The notes below the pieces were generated by a model that saw only the letters and a program-made list of their open reading frames with translations, was not told the DNA's origin and made no database searches. This document shows positions 1-7,580 of a DNA stretch of 64,000 nt, piece after piece; position 1 is the first letter of the stretch; every line of letters starts with the position of its first letter. Origin of the DNA: Draconibacterium sp. (GTDB lineage: Bacteria; Bacteroidota; Bacteroidia; Bacteroidales; Prolixibacteraceae); assembly GCA_011620585.1 (NCBI GenBank), contig WOYV01000025.1, positions 1 to 64,000 of the forward strand. The letters run 5' to 3'. The translations under genes were made by a program, and so were the position numbers.

Positions 1-46
1 AGATTGACATACTGGTTTTAAAATTTAGTGCGTTTTCTTGCGGAGA

Positions 47-3000
47 CTATTTATATTCATCCCAGCTTTTCACTTTAATATCTTCCATTTTGTATTTACA
101 AATACCGTAAAGGAAAGCACTGGCCACCCGGGCATTTGTGATTAGCGGAATATTGTAGTCGATGGCACTTCGGCGAATATTATATCCGTTTTTCAACTCA
201 CGGTTGGTGTGGTTCTTCGGAATATTGATCACCAAATCGATCTTTTTTTGTTTGATCATGTCGATTGTGTTCGGCGATTGTCCTTCTTCATCCGGCCAAT
301 AGATCAAGGTATTTTCAATACCATTATCGCGGAAGAATTTATGGGTTCCTTCGGTAGCATAAATAGTGAAATTTCGTTCCACCAGCATTCGCGCACTGTT
401 TAGTAGCTCGAGTTTGCCACGCGACGGTCCCGATGAAATCAGAATATTCTTTTTGGGGAAGTTATATCCCACCGAGAGCATTGCTTTCAGAATGGCTTCG
501 TAATATGATTCTCCGATACAACCTACTTCTCCGGTCGACGACATGTCGACACCGAGTACAGGATCGGCATTTAATAACCGCGCAAACGAAAATTGCGGCG
601 CTTTTACACCCACGTAGTCTAGTTCGAACAACGATTTATCAGGTTTCGGAACATCGATCCCGAGCATTACTTTAGTGGCGATCTCGATCAGGTTCAGTTT
701 CATCACCTTCGAAACAAAGGGGAAGCTTCGCGAGGCGCGCAGGTTGCATTCGATAACTTTAATATCATTGTCTTTGGCCAGGAATTGCATATTGAATGGA
801 CCTGTAATTTCGAGTCCCTGTGCAATTTCGCGGGCAATTCTTTTAATTCGGCGAATGGTTTCGACATACAGTTTCTGTGGGGGGAAAACGATGGTTGCAT
901 CGCCCGAGTGCACCCCTGCAAATTCAACGTGTTCCGAGATGGCATAAGCAATCATCTCACCTTTATTGGCCACTGCATCAATCTCGATCTCTTTTGCATT
1001 TTCGATGAACTCGGTAACAACCACCGGGTGTTCTTTCGAAACATTAGCAGCCATCACGAGGAAGTGCTCCAACTGATCGGGGTTCGACACCACGTTCATG
1101 GCGGCTCCCGAGAGGACATACGAGGGGCGGATCAAAACAGGGTAACCCACTTCATCAACAAATTTGTGAATTTCTTCAATAGTTGAAAGACGCGCCCAGC
1201 GTGGTTGGTCAACTTTTAAGGTATCGAGCAGGGAAGAGAATTTTTCACGGTCTTCGGCGTTATCAATCTTAATTGGAGAGGTGCCTAGTACCGGAACATT
1301 CTGGCTGTGCAGTTTCATAGCCAGGTTATTCGGTATTTGTCCACCCATCGAAACCACCACTCCAAACGGATCTTCAAGATCGATAATATCCATCACACGT
1401 TCGAAACTCAGCTCGTCGAAATACAAGCGGTCGCAGGTATCGTAATCTGTACTCACCGTTTCAGGATTGTAGTTGATCATGATCGAGCGGTACTTTTCTT
1501 GTTTAATGGTTTCGATCGCGTTAACACTACACCAGTCGAATTCAACCGAACTACCAATCCGGTATGCCCCCGAACCCAACACAATCACCGAACGATCATC
1601 GTGGAAAAACCCGATATCATGTTCCGTACCGCTGTATGTCAGGTACAGGTAATTGGTTTGTGCAGGATATTCACCTGCGAGCGTATCAATTTGTTTTACT
1701 GCGGGCAGAATGCCGTTGGCTTTTCGGTAATCGCGTACCCGCAGCAGATCGGTGGTAATGCTTTTATTTGGGCTGTTGAGCGCAAGCCGTGCAATCTGAA
1801 AATCGGAGAACCCGGCTTTTTTCGCTGCTTTTAAAAGCGGAACAGGCAGGTTTTCAAGTTCTTTTATTTCCTGTAGTTCAAGACTTATTTTGTAAATATT
1901 ATTTAGTTTCTGTAAGAACCAGCGGTCGATCTTTGTTTTATCGTGAATTTCATCGATCGAATATCCTTTATTGAAGGCTTCTGCAATCGCAAAAATCCTT
2001 CGATCGGTCGGGTTGGTCAGTTCTTCTTCAATCGCAGCAATGTTAATTTCTTCGCGGTTGGCTACAAATCCGTGCATCCCGAGTCCAACCATTCTTATTC
2101 CTTTCTGAATGGCTTCCTCGAAAGTTCTGCCAATGGCCATAATTTCGCCGACCGATTTCATCGAGCTGCCAATATTTTTTGAAACCCCCACAAATTTGCT
2201 CAAATCCCAGCGGGGAATTTTCACCACACAGTAATCGAGTGCCGGTTCAAAAGCGGCGGTAGTAACTTTGGTTACCGAGTTTTTAAGCTGGTGCAAGCCA
2301 TAACCCAAGCCGAGTTTGGCAGCCACAAAAGCCAGCGGATATCCGGTTGCTTTCGAAGCCAGTGCCGAAGAACGCGATAAACGGGCATTCACCTCGATCA
2401 CACGGTAGTCTTCCGAATACGGGTCAAGTGCAAACTGTACGTTACATTCGCCCACCACACCAACGCGGCGGATAATTTTTATCGAAATGGCACGTAGTTT
2501 ATGATATTCAGAGTTTGACAAAGTTTGCGAAGGAGCTACCACGATACTCTCGCCGGTGTGAATACCGAGCGGGTCGAAGTTTTCCATGTTACACACTGTA
2601 ATACAGTTGTCGTAGCGGTCGCGAACCACTTCGTATTCCACTTCTTTCCAGCCTTTAATCGATTCTTCAACCAAAATTTGCGGCGAATACGAGAAAGCGC
2701 TTCCGGCAAGTTTTTCGAGTTCTTCTTCATTTTCACAAAAGCCCGAACCCAACCCTCCCAAGGTATAAGCGGCCCGGATAATAATCGGGAACCCAACAAT
2801 TTTAGCGGCTGCCATTGCTTCCTCCATAGTTGAGGCGGCAATGCTTTTTGGAGTTTTAATATCAATTTCGCCCAACATTTTCGCGAAAATATCGCGGTCT
2901 TCGGTATCGATAATCGATTGAACCGGGGTACCTACCACTTCAACATTGTACTTTTCGAGCACCCCGCTTTTAAATAGCGCTACACCACAGTTCAGCGCAG

Positions 3001-3277
3001 TTTGACCCCCAAATGCCAGTAATATCCCCTGGGGTTTTTCCTTTTTGATCACTTCCTCAACAAAGTAAGGAGTAACCGGCAGGAAGTAAATTTTGTCGGC
3101 TATGTTTTCCGAGGTTTGAATGGTAGCAATATTCGGGTTGATCAAAACCGTTTCAACACCTTCTTCTTTTAATGCTTTTAATGCCTGCGAACCCGAGTAG
3201 TCAAATTCTCCGGCTTCCCCAATTTTAAGGGCGCCTGAACCAAGTACGATCGCTTTTTTAATATGAGTATGTATCAT
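47..3277 (-). CDS. carB: Carbamoyl-phosphate synthase large subunit
   Basis: Makes carbamoyl phosphate from bicarbonate, two ATP and ammonia supplied by CarA, for arginine and pyrimidine synthesis. The 1076-residue length is normal for the family. The N-terminus shows LGSGALKIGEAGEFDYSG and the second half repeats it as LGSGAYRIGSSVEFDW, so both homologous carboxyphosphate and carbamate ATP-grasp halves are present. Roughly residues 130-330 and 670-870 are the ATP-grasp cores, 400-540 the oligomerisation region, and about 940-1076 the MGS-like allosteric domain (starts near ISSGPSRGKLELL). It reads leftward from carA but is separated from it by a four-helix-bundle gene. Complete, with no broken motif seen. 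Confidence 0.97.
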   Translation of the reverse strand: MIHTHIKKAIVLGSGALKIGEAGEFDYSGSQALKALKEEGVETVLINPNIATIQTSENIADKIYFLPVTPYFVEEVIKKEKPQGILLAFGGQTALNCGVALFKSGVLEKYNVEVVGTPVQSIIDTEDRDIFAKMLGEIDIKTPKSIAASTMEEAMAAAKIVGFPIIIRAAYTLGGLGSGFCENEEELEKLAGSAFSYSPQILVEESIKGWKEVEYEVVRDRYDNCITVCNMENFDPLGIHTGESIVVAPSQTLSNSEYHKLRAISIKIIRRVGVVGECNVQFALDPYSEDYRVIEVNARLSRSSALASKATGYPLAFVAAKLGLGYGLHQLKNSVTKVTTAAFEPALDYCVVKIPRWDLSKFVGVSKNIGSSMKSVGEIMAIGRTFEEAIQKGIRMVGLGMHGFVANREEINIAAIEEELTNPTDRRIFAIAEAFNKGYSIDEIHDKTKIDRWFLQKLNNIYKISLELQEIKELENLPVPLLKAAKKAGFSDFQIARLALNSPNKSITTDLLRVRDYRKANGILPAVKQIDTLAGEYPAQTNYLYLTYSGTEHDIGFFHDDRSVIVLGSGAYRIGSSVEFDWCSVNAIETIKQEKYRSIMINYNPETVSTDYDTCDRLYFDELSFERVMDIIDLEDPFGVVVSMGGQIPNNLAMKLHSQNVPVLGTSPIKIDNAEDREKFSSLLDTLKVDQPRWARLSTIEEIHKFVDEVGYPVLIRPSYVLSGAAMNVVSNPDQLEHFLVMAANVSKEHPVVVTEFIENAKEIEIDAVANKGEMIAYAISEHVEFAGVHSGDATIVFPPQKLYVETIRRIKRIAREIAQGLEITGPFNMQFLAKDNDIKVIECNLRASRSFPFVSKVMKLNLIEIATKVMLGIDVPKPDKSLFELDYVGVKAPQFSFARLLNADPVLGVDMSSTGEVGCIGESYYEAILKAMLSVGYNFPKKNILISSGPSRGKLELLNSARMLVERNFTIYATEGTHKFFRDNGIENTLIYWPDEEGQSPNTIDMIKQKKIDLVINIPKNHTNRELKNGYNIRRSAIDYNIPLITNARVASAFLYGICKYKMEDIKVKSWDEYK

Positions 3278-3292
3278 GATAACTATTGATTT

Positions 3293-3758
3293 TCGAATGA
3301 TAATTAACGATTTAAGATTTTCGGTTGAGTGGTCTCGATGTAACTATAATCGTTTGTTACTGCACTTTTATTCTTTTTTGCTGTTTCGATACTTTTTACA
3401 AAAATGGATATCAACTCATTGTTCTCAATAAAACATTTTTCAACTAAGTCAGGTGTTACATCCAGACTGGAATATTTAATGATCTTGAGAGCAACAAAAG
3501 TTTCTCTGAGTTCTTTAAGGCTAATGCTCATTTTATGAATGAAATCTTTTTTTGATTCAGCGCTTTGAGCCTCGCCATAATTCAATGCCGGTGATGTTCC
3601 TGAACGAACGATCTGACCTTTCATATGATTGCCGATGGGAGAATTTGGTAAACTTTCGGCCAACTGAATTATATTGGCAGCAAACTTAATCAACCTTTCT
3701 TCCAAATCAAATCTGTTCATATTCTTAGCTTAAATCAAAAATCCTAAATCGTTAATCG
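3293..3758. repeat. Inverted repeats bracketing the four-helix-bundle gene
   Basis: The left arm at 3308-3323 (AACGATTTAAGATTTT) and the right arm at 3738-3753 (AAAATCCTAAATCGTT) are inverted copies with one mismatch. A related sequence at 7503-7578 has both arms but no gene between them. The arms overlap the 3' end of the four-helix-bundle gene on one side and the carA-proximal spacer on the other. Confidence 0.7.
3304..3720 (-). CDS. Four-helix-bundle protein (23S rRNA intervening-sequence family)
   Basis: A 138-residue, predicted all-helical protein of the four-helix-bundle family first known from 23S rRNA intervening sequences. Family hallmarks visible are SLPNSPIGNHMKGQIVRSGTS, then NYGEAQSAESKKDFIHKM and a SLKELRET helix. 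Its biochemical role is unknown across the family. It sits between carA and carB, two genes that normally adjoin, and is bracketed by inverted copies of an AACGATTTAAGATTTT-like repeat (about 3293-3322 and 3732-3758). The left repeat encodes the last residues and the stop codon. This arrangement suggests a later insertion that travelled with the repeat. Family call is sure; function is not. Confidence 0.88.
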   Translation of the reverse strand: MNRFDLEERLIKFAANIIQLAESLPNSPIGNHMKGQIVRSGTSPALNYGEAQSAESKKDFIHKMSISLKELRETFVALKIIKYSSLDVTPDLVEKCFIENNELISIFVKSIETAKKNKSAVTNDYSYIETTQPKILNR

Positions 3759-3775
3759 ATATTCTTCAATCCGTA

Positions 3776-4858
3776 TTATTTTTTCTTATATTCTGCAACG
3801 CTGTTCATAAAATCATCAAACAAAAATTCAGTATCGGTTGGTCCGCTCGATGCTTCAGGGTGAAACTGTGTCGAAAAGAAGGGTTTCGTTTTGTGCCGGA
3901 TTCCTTCGTTGGTGTTGTCGTTTACATTGGTAAACAGCGGTTCCCAATCTTCAGGTAAGGTTTCGGTAGCCACTGCAAAACCGTGGTTTTGCGAGGTGAT
4001 GTAACACTTGTTGGTGCCTTCGAGCAAAACCGGCTGATTGTGGCTGCGGTGTCCGTATTTCAGTTTGTAGGTATCGCCACCTGCAGCGCGCGCGAGCAGT
4101 TGGTTCCCAAGGCAAATTCCCATGATCGGCTTTTCTTCACCAATCACACTTTTTATATGGCCGACGGTTGCCGAACACATGGCCGGGTCGCCGGGGCCGT
4201 TCGAGATAAATACCCCATCGTAATCTTCCTTTGTGAAATCGTAATCCCAGGGCACACGAATTACAGTGGCATTTCTGTCGAGCAGGCAGCGGATGATATT
4301 GTTTTTTACTCCGCAGTCGATCAAAACAACTTTGTATTTTCCATCGCCATATTCTTCGCGAGTGGTGCAACTGGCAATGGCTACTAAATTCTCCTGGTTT
4401 GGGTCGTAAAATTCAATTTCTTCATCGAATTCAATTTTTCCAAGCATCGATCCTTTCTCGCGTAAAATTTTTGTTAAGGCTCGTGTGTCTATGTCAAAAA
4501 GGCCCGGAACTTCGTATTCTTTTAACCAGTCCGACAAACTTTTTTCGGCATTCCAATGGCTGAACTCAAACGAATAATCCGAGACGATCAAGCCGGTGAT
4601 GTGCAGTTTATACGACTCGAAAAATTTGTGGATCCCATTTTCCTGCCGATTTACCGGAACCCCGTAATTCCCGATCATCGGGTAGGTTGAAACCAGTATC
4701 TGTCCGGTGTACGAAGGGTCGGTCAAACTCTCCGGATAGCCGGTCATAGCAGTGTAAAATACCACTTCGCCTGCTACCGATTTCTCGCTTCCAAACGATT
4801 TTCCCGTAAAAACGGTTCCGTCTTCCAATGTTAATTTGGCCTGTCTTACTTTATACAT
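3776..4858 (-). CDS. carA: Carbamoyl-phosphate synthase small (glutaminase) subunit
   Basis: Hydrolyses glutamine and channels ammonia to CarB. 360 residues, the usual size. An N-terminal CarA domain (about 1-150) is followed by a class I glutamine amidotransferase domain: oxyanion motif SNGPGDP near 219-225, nucleophile Cys249 in GICLGNQL, and His333 and Glu335 in QFHPEAS. It starts with ATG at 4858, 18 bases downstream of the T-run of a strong terminator-like hairpin (4881-4911), which suggests control by transcription attenuation. It is divergent from argR and leads into the four-helix-bundle gene and carB. Confidence 0.97.
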   Translation of the reverse strand: MYKVRQAKLTLEDGTVFTGKSFGSEKSVAGEVVFYTAMTGYPESLTDPSYTGQILVSTYPMIGNYGVPVNRQENGIHKFFESYKLHITGLIVSDYSFEFSHWNAEKSLSDWLKEYEVPGLFDIDTRALTKILREKGSMLGKIEFDEEIEFYDPNQENLVAIASCTTREEYGDGKYKVVLIDCGVKNNIIRCLLDRNATVIRVPWDYDFTKEDYDGVFISNGPGDPAMCSATVGHIKSVIGEEKPIMGICLGNQLLARAAGGDTYKLKYGHRSHNQPVLLEGTNKCYITSQNHGFAVATETLPEDWEPLFTNVNDNTNEGIRHKTKPFFSTQFHPEASSGPTDTEFLFDDFMNSVAEYKKK

Positions 4859-4875
4859 ATTCCGGTATTATATTT

Positions 4876-4911
4876 AAAAAAAATGCGTTTGCCTTAAATA
4901 CAAACGCATTT
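4876..4911 (-). terminator. Intrinsic-terminator hairpin in the carA leader (candidate attenuator)
   Basis: On the minus strand a perfect 11-bp stem AAATGCGTTTG / CAAACGCATTT with a 9-nt loop (4892-4900) runs into an uninterrupted T-tract (4876-4880 beyond the stem). It lies between the candidate carA promoter (-7 box at 4994-5001) and the carA start at 4858. No gene upstream on this strand needs terminating, so an attenuator role is the simplest reading. Structure is seen; regulation is inferred. Confidence 0.75.
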
Positions 4912-4953
4912 CAGTTCTTCTGTAATTATATCCACACAAGTAATCTTTCGCAT
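4894..4953 (-). CDS. Possible 19-residue leader peptide ahead of carA
   Basis: An ATG at 4953 opens a 19-codon frame (begins MRKITCVD, ends KCVCI) that stops with TAA inside the loop of the terminator hairpin at 4881-4911. A ribosome reaching that stop would sit on the 5' arm of the terminator and could prevent it forming. The codons show no run of Arg or other amino acid typical of classical attenuators; they hold three Cys and one Arg. The coding status is unproven, and the frame could be chance. Confidence 0.3.
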   Translation of the reverse strand: MRKITCVDIITEELKCVCI

Positions 4954-4993
4954 TGATTAAGATCGCAACATTAAGTTAGAATCAATATCGATG

Positions 4994-5001
4994 CAAAAAT
5001 A
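4994..5001 (-). promoter_or_regulatory. Candidate carA promoter -7 box
   Basis: TATTTTTG on the minus strand matches the Bacteroidota -7 consensus TAnnTTTG. A clear TTG -33 element at the expected distance is not seen. Transcription from here would give a leader of about 130 nt that contains the attenuator-like hairpin. Confidence 0.45.
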
Positions 5002-5022
5002 GTAATTATTCTGAATTATTTA

Positions 5023-5052
5023 TTTGATTTTTCATCAAAATGAATAAATTTG
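5023..5052 (+). promoter_or_regulatory. argR promoter
   Basis: A TTTG -33 element at 5023-5026 lies 18 bp ahead of TAAATTTG at 5045-5052, a full match to the Bacteroidota -7 consensus. Transcription would start near 5058-5060, leaving a leader of under 20 nt before the ATG at 5077. Confidence 0.6.
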
Positions 5053-5075
5053 CACAAAAAATGTATAAATATACA
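5041..5075 (+). promoter_or_regulatory. Two ARG-box-like operators over the argR promoter
   Basis: TGAATAAATTTGCA (5041-5054) and TGTATAAATATACA (5062-5075) resemble the ArgR operator pattern TGAATwwwwATTCA. The second has perfect 6-bp arms around AA. Their centres are 21 bp apart, the spacing of tandem ARG boxes in characterised ArgR operators. They cover the -7 box and the predicted start of transcription, which fits autorepression. They also lie upstream of the divergent carA promoter. Confidence 0.6.
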
Positions 5076-5076
5076 A

Positions 5077-5556
5077 ATGAAGAATAAAGTACAACGACTG
5101 CTCGAAATCAGGAAAATAATTCAGCAGGGGCAGGTTCACAGCCAGGATGAATTATTGTCCACCCTAAAAGAGAAGGGTTATGAGCTGACTCAGGCTACCT
5201 TGTCGCGCGACTTAAAAGTGTTACAGGTGGCAAAAGTACCACATCCTTCAAAAGGATATGTTTATACGGTTCCGGAAACTGTTCGGGAAACGGGAGTGGC
5301 CGAACAAAGCAGGGTAAATTATCTGGCCGACGGTTTTCAGGACATCCAGTTTTCGGGGAACCTGGCAGTAGTGAAAACGCTTCCGGGTTACGCCAACAGT
5401 ATTGCAGCAGTTATCGACCAGGCAAAAAGCTGGGAAATTATAGGAACAGTTGCAGGCGACGACACCATACTGATTATTGAGAGAGAGGGGATTTCTAAAA
5501 ACGATTTGATGCAGGCATTAAAACGAATTATGCCAAAATTGAATGAAAGATTTTAA
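5077..5556 (+). CDS. argR: Arginine repressor ArgR
   Basis: Arginine-responsive DNA-binding regulator, 159 residues from the ATG at 5077. An upstream in-frame TTG at 5050 is rejected because it lies in the -7 box. The N-terminal winged helix (about 1-70) carries the recognition helix TQATLSRDL. The C-terminal hexamerisation/arginine-binding domain carries LPGYANSIAAVID and the GTVAGDDTI loop, whose adjacent aspartates contact arginine in known ArgR structures. It is the first gene of a rightward arginine/proline/histidine gene series and is divergent from carAB. Operator-like sites overlap its own promoter. Confidence 0.95.
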   Translation: MKNKVQRLLEIRKIIQQGQVHSQDELLSTLKEKGYELTQATLSRDLKVLQVAKVPHPSKGYVYTVPETVRETGVAEQSRVNYLADGFQDIQFSGNLAVVKTLPGYANSIAAVIDQAKSWEIIGTVAGDDTILIIEREGISKNDLMQALKRIMPKLNERF

Positions 5557-5570
5557 GCGAGAAGAGAAGA

Positions 5571-6245
5571 ATGAATAATCTGGACAATATTAAAGTTCTG
5601 GTAGCAGGGGAAGAACATTTGAAATACATCGACGACATCAACGATGCCATCGATCTGGCTTCTAAACAACGGGGTACCGGGATCGCTCGTCGTACCAACG
5701 AATACCTTACCATGAAAATGGAGGAAGGGAAGGCAATTATTGCACTCGATGGTGACAAATTTGCCGGCTTTTGTTATATCGAAACATGGCAGGAAAAAGG
5801 TTTTGTGGCCAACTCGGGTTTGATTGTGGTTGAAGAATACCGTGGGAACGGGCTGGCGAAAGCCATTAAAAAGAAGGCTTTTGAGCTTTCGCGAAAGCGT
5901 TATCCAAATTCTAAAATTTTTGGTTTGACAACCGGGTTGGCAGTTATGAAAATCAACCACGAACTGGGTTACCGCCCGGTTACATTCTCTGAACTGACCC
6001 TGGACGATCAATTCTGGAAAGGTTGTACAGGTTGTGTGAATCATGATATTTTGGAACGAACAGGGCGAAGCAAATGTTTGTGTACCGGAATGTTGTACGA
6101 TCCGGCCTGGGAAAAACCTGCAGTAACCAACAACAACCCAATCAAAAAACGCAGCTTGCTGGACCTGATCCCGAAGTTTAAACCTGCAATGGTGGCGAAA
6201 AAGAATAAGATGTTGAAAAAAGGAAATGAGAGTGACAGCTTCTAA
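5571..6245 (+). CDS. GNAT-family acyltransferase of the arginine cluster
   Basis: A 224-residue GNAT acyltransferase, 14 bp after argR and ahead of argG. The acyl-CoA-binding segment is visible as LIVVEEYRGNGLAKAIKKKA (about residues 84-103). The C-terminal third is unusual: it has two Cys pairs, CTGC and CLC, around a DILERTGR segment, then MLYDP and a basic tail. No recognisable argA or argJ is nearby, so this may be the enzyme that acylates glutamate at the start of the pathway. With the transcarbamylase predicted to prefer succinylornithine, succinyl-CoA is a possible donor. Family call is firm; the substrate is inferred from context. Confidence 0.8.
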   Translation: MNNLDNIKVLVAGEEHLKYIDDINDAIDLASKQRGTGIARRTNEYLTMKMEEGKAIIALDGDKFAGFCYIETWQEKGFVANSGLIVVEEYRGNGLAKAIKKKAFELSRKRYPNSKIFGLTTGLAVMKINHELGYRPVTFSELTLDDQFWKGCTGCVNHDILERTGRSKCLCTGMLYDPAWEKPAVTNNNPIKKRSLLDLIPKFKPAMVAKKNKMLKKGNESDSF

Positions 6246-6304
6246 AAACAGACAGCTACAGGTTTATATTTTTATGCGGTCACTCTTTCATAGAAAAGAT
6301 AATT

Positions 6305-7498
6305 ATGAACAAAAAATTGGTTTTGGCATTTAGCGGGGGTTTGGATACTTCGTTTTGTGCAAAGTATTTAAAAGAAGAAAAAGGATTTGAGGTGTACACA
6401 GCCATTGCTAACACCGGCGGGTTTTCGGATGCGGAACTAAAGACAATTGAACAGCGTGCAATGACTTTGGGCGCAGTAAAGCATGTAACACTCGATGTAA
6501 CTAACGAGTATTACGACAAGTGTATCCGCTACATGGTTTATGGAAATGTTCTGCGTAACAATACTTATCCGGTCTCGGTGAGTTCGGAACGCGTTTTTCA
6601 GGCCATTGCCACCATTGAATATGCCAAGGAAATTGGGGCCAAATACATTGCTCACGGAAGTACAGGTGCCGGCAACGATCAGGTTCGTTTCGACCTGACT
6701 TTCCAGGTGCTGGCTCCGGATATCGAAATTATCACGCCAACCCGCGACTTAATGCTGAGCCGCCAGGAAGAAATCGATTACCTGAAAAAATTTGGGTACG
6801 AAACCGATTTCAAAAAAATGGAATACTCTATCAACCAGGGTTTGTGGGGAACCAGTGTAGGTGGTAAAGAAACTTTGACGGCGAACAGGAATCTTCCTGA
6901 AGAAGCGTATCCCAGCCAGTTGGAAGCCAGTGGCGAAAAACTCATCGAACTGGGTTTTGAAAAAGGCGAACTGGTTTCGCTGGATGGAGAATTCTACGAG
7001 AACGGGCCGGATATCATCCGGGCACTCGACAATGTGGCATCGAAATTTGCGATTGGCCGCGACACGCACGTGGGCGACACCATAATCGGAATTAAAGGGC
7101 GCGTAGGTTTTGAAGCCGCGGCTCCGATGATTACGATTAAAGCACATCATTTGCTCGAAAAACATACGCTCACCAAGTGGCAAATGTACTGGAAGGAACA
7201 ATTGGGAAACTGGTACGGCATGTTTCTGCACGAAGCCATGTATCATGAACCGGTAATGCGAAATATTGAGGATTTCCTCGAATCGAGCCAGGAAAATGTG
7301 ACAGGGAAAGTTTTTGTAAAACTGAAACCCTATCATTTCGAATTGGTGGGAATTGATTCGGAACACGATCTGATGAACTCTGGTTTTGGCCAGTACGGCG
7401 AAACTGTGGAAGCCTGGACCGCCGACGATGTAAAAGGCTTTACAAAAATATTATCGAACTCCTTGAAAATTTACAACAAGGTTAACAAGGGGATTTAG
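6305..7498 (+). CDS. argG: Argininosuccinate synthase
   Basis: Joins citrulline and aspartate with ATP to make argininosuccinate. 397 residues, normal length. The N-terminal ATP-pyrophosphatase P-loop AFSGGLDTSFCAKYL (about 8-22) and the later segments STGAGNDQVRFDLTF and SINQGLWGTSVGGKE are typical. It follows the GNAT gene by about 60 bp and is followed by a spacer holding a copy of the AACGATTTAAG-type repeat before argC. argH, which would act next, is not in the window. Confidence 0.97.
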   Translation: MNKKLVLAFSGGLDTSFCAKYLKEEKGFEVYTAIANTGGFSDAELKTIEQRAMTLGAVKHVTLDVTNEYYDKCIRYMVYGNVLRNNTYPVSVSSERVFQAIATIEYAKEIGAKYIAHGSTGAGNDQVRFDLTFQVLAPDIEIITPTRDLMLSRQEEIDYLKKFGYETDFKKMEYSINQGLWGTSVGGKETLTANRNLPEEAYPSQLEASGEKLIELGFEKGELVSLDGEFYENGPDIIRALDNVASKFAIGRDTHVGDTIIGIKGRVGFEAAAPMITIKAHHLLEKHTLTKWQMYWKEQLGNWYGMFLHEAMYHEPVMRNIEDFLESSQENVTGKVFVKLKPYHFELVGIDSEHDLMNSGFGQYGETVEAWTADDVKGFTKILSNSLKIYNKVNKGI

Positions 7499-7502
7499 AA
7501 TG

Positions 7503-7578
7503 TCGAATGATGATTAACGAATTAAGATTTGAAGAAGTAAATCTGCAATCAAAAATCGTTAATCTGCTATCGTTAATC
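7503..7578. repeat. Copy of the four-helix-bundle-flanking repeat, without a gene inside
   Basis: TCGAATGATGATTAACG and AATTAAGATTT (7503-7530) match the left flank of the four-helix-bundle gene (3293-3320) at 26 of 28 positions. AATCAAAAATC followed by GTTAATC (7547-7564) resembles its right flank. Only about 16 bases separate the arms here. It fills the argG-argC spacer. Confidence 0.65.
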
Positions 7579-7580
7579 AA

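Noticed and set aside
6749-7366. Long antisense frame (205 codons) opposite argG
   Set aside because: No family motifs and no start context; argG is a certain gene on the other strand. Open antisense frames arise from its codon pattern.
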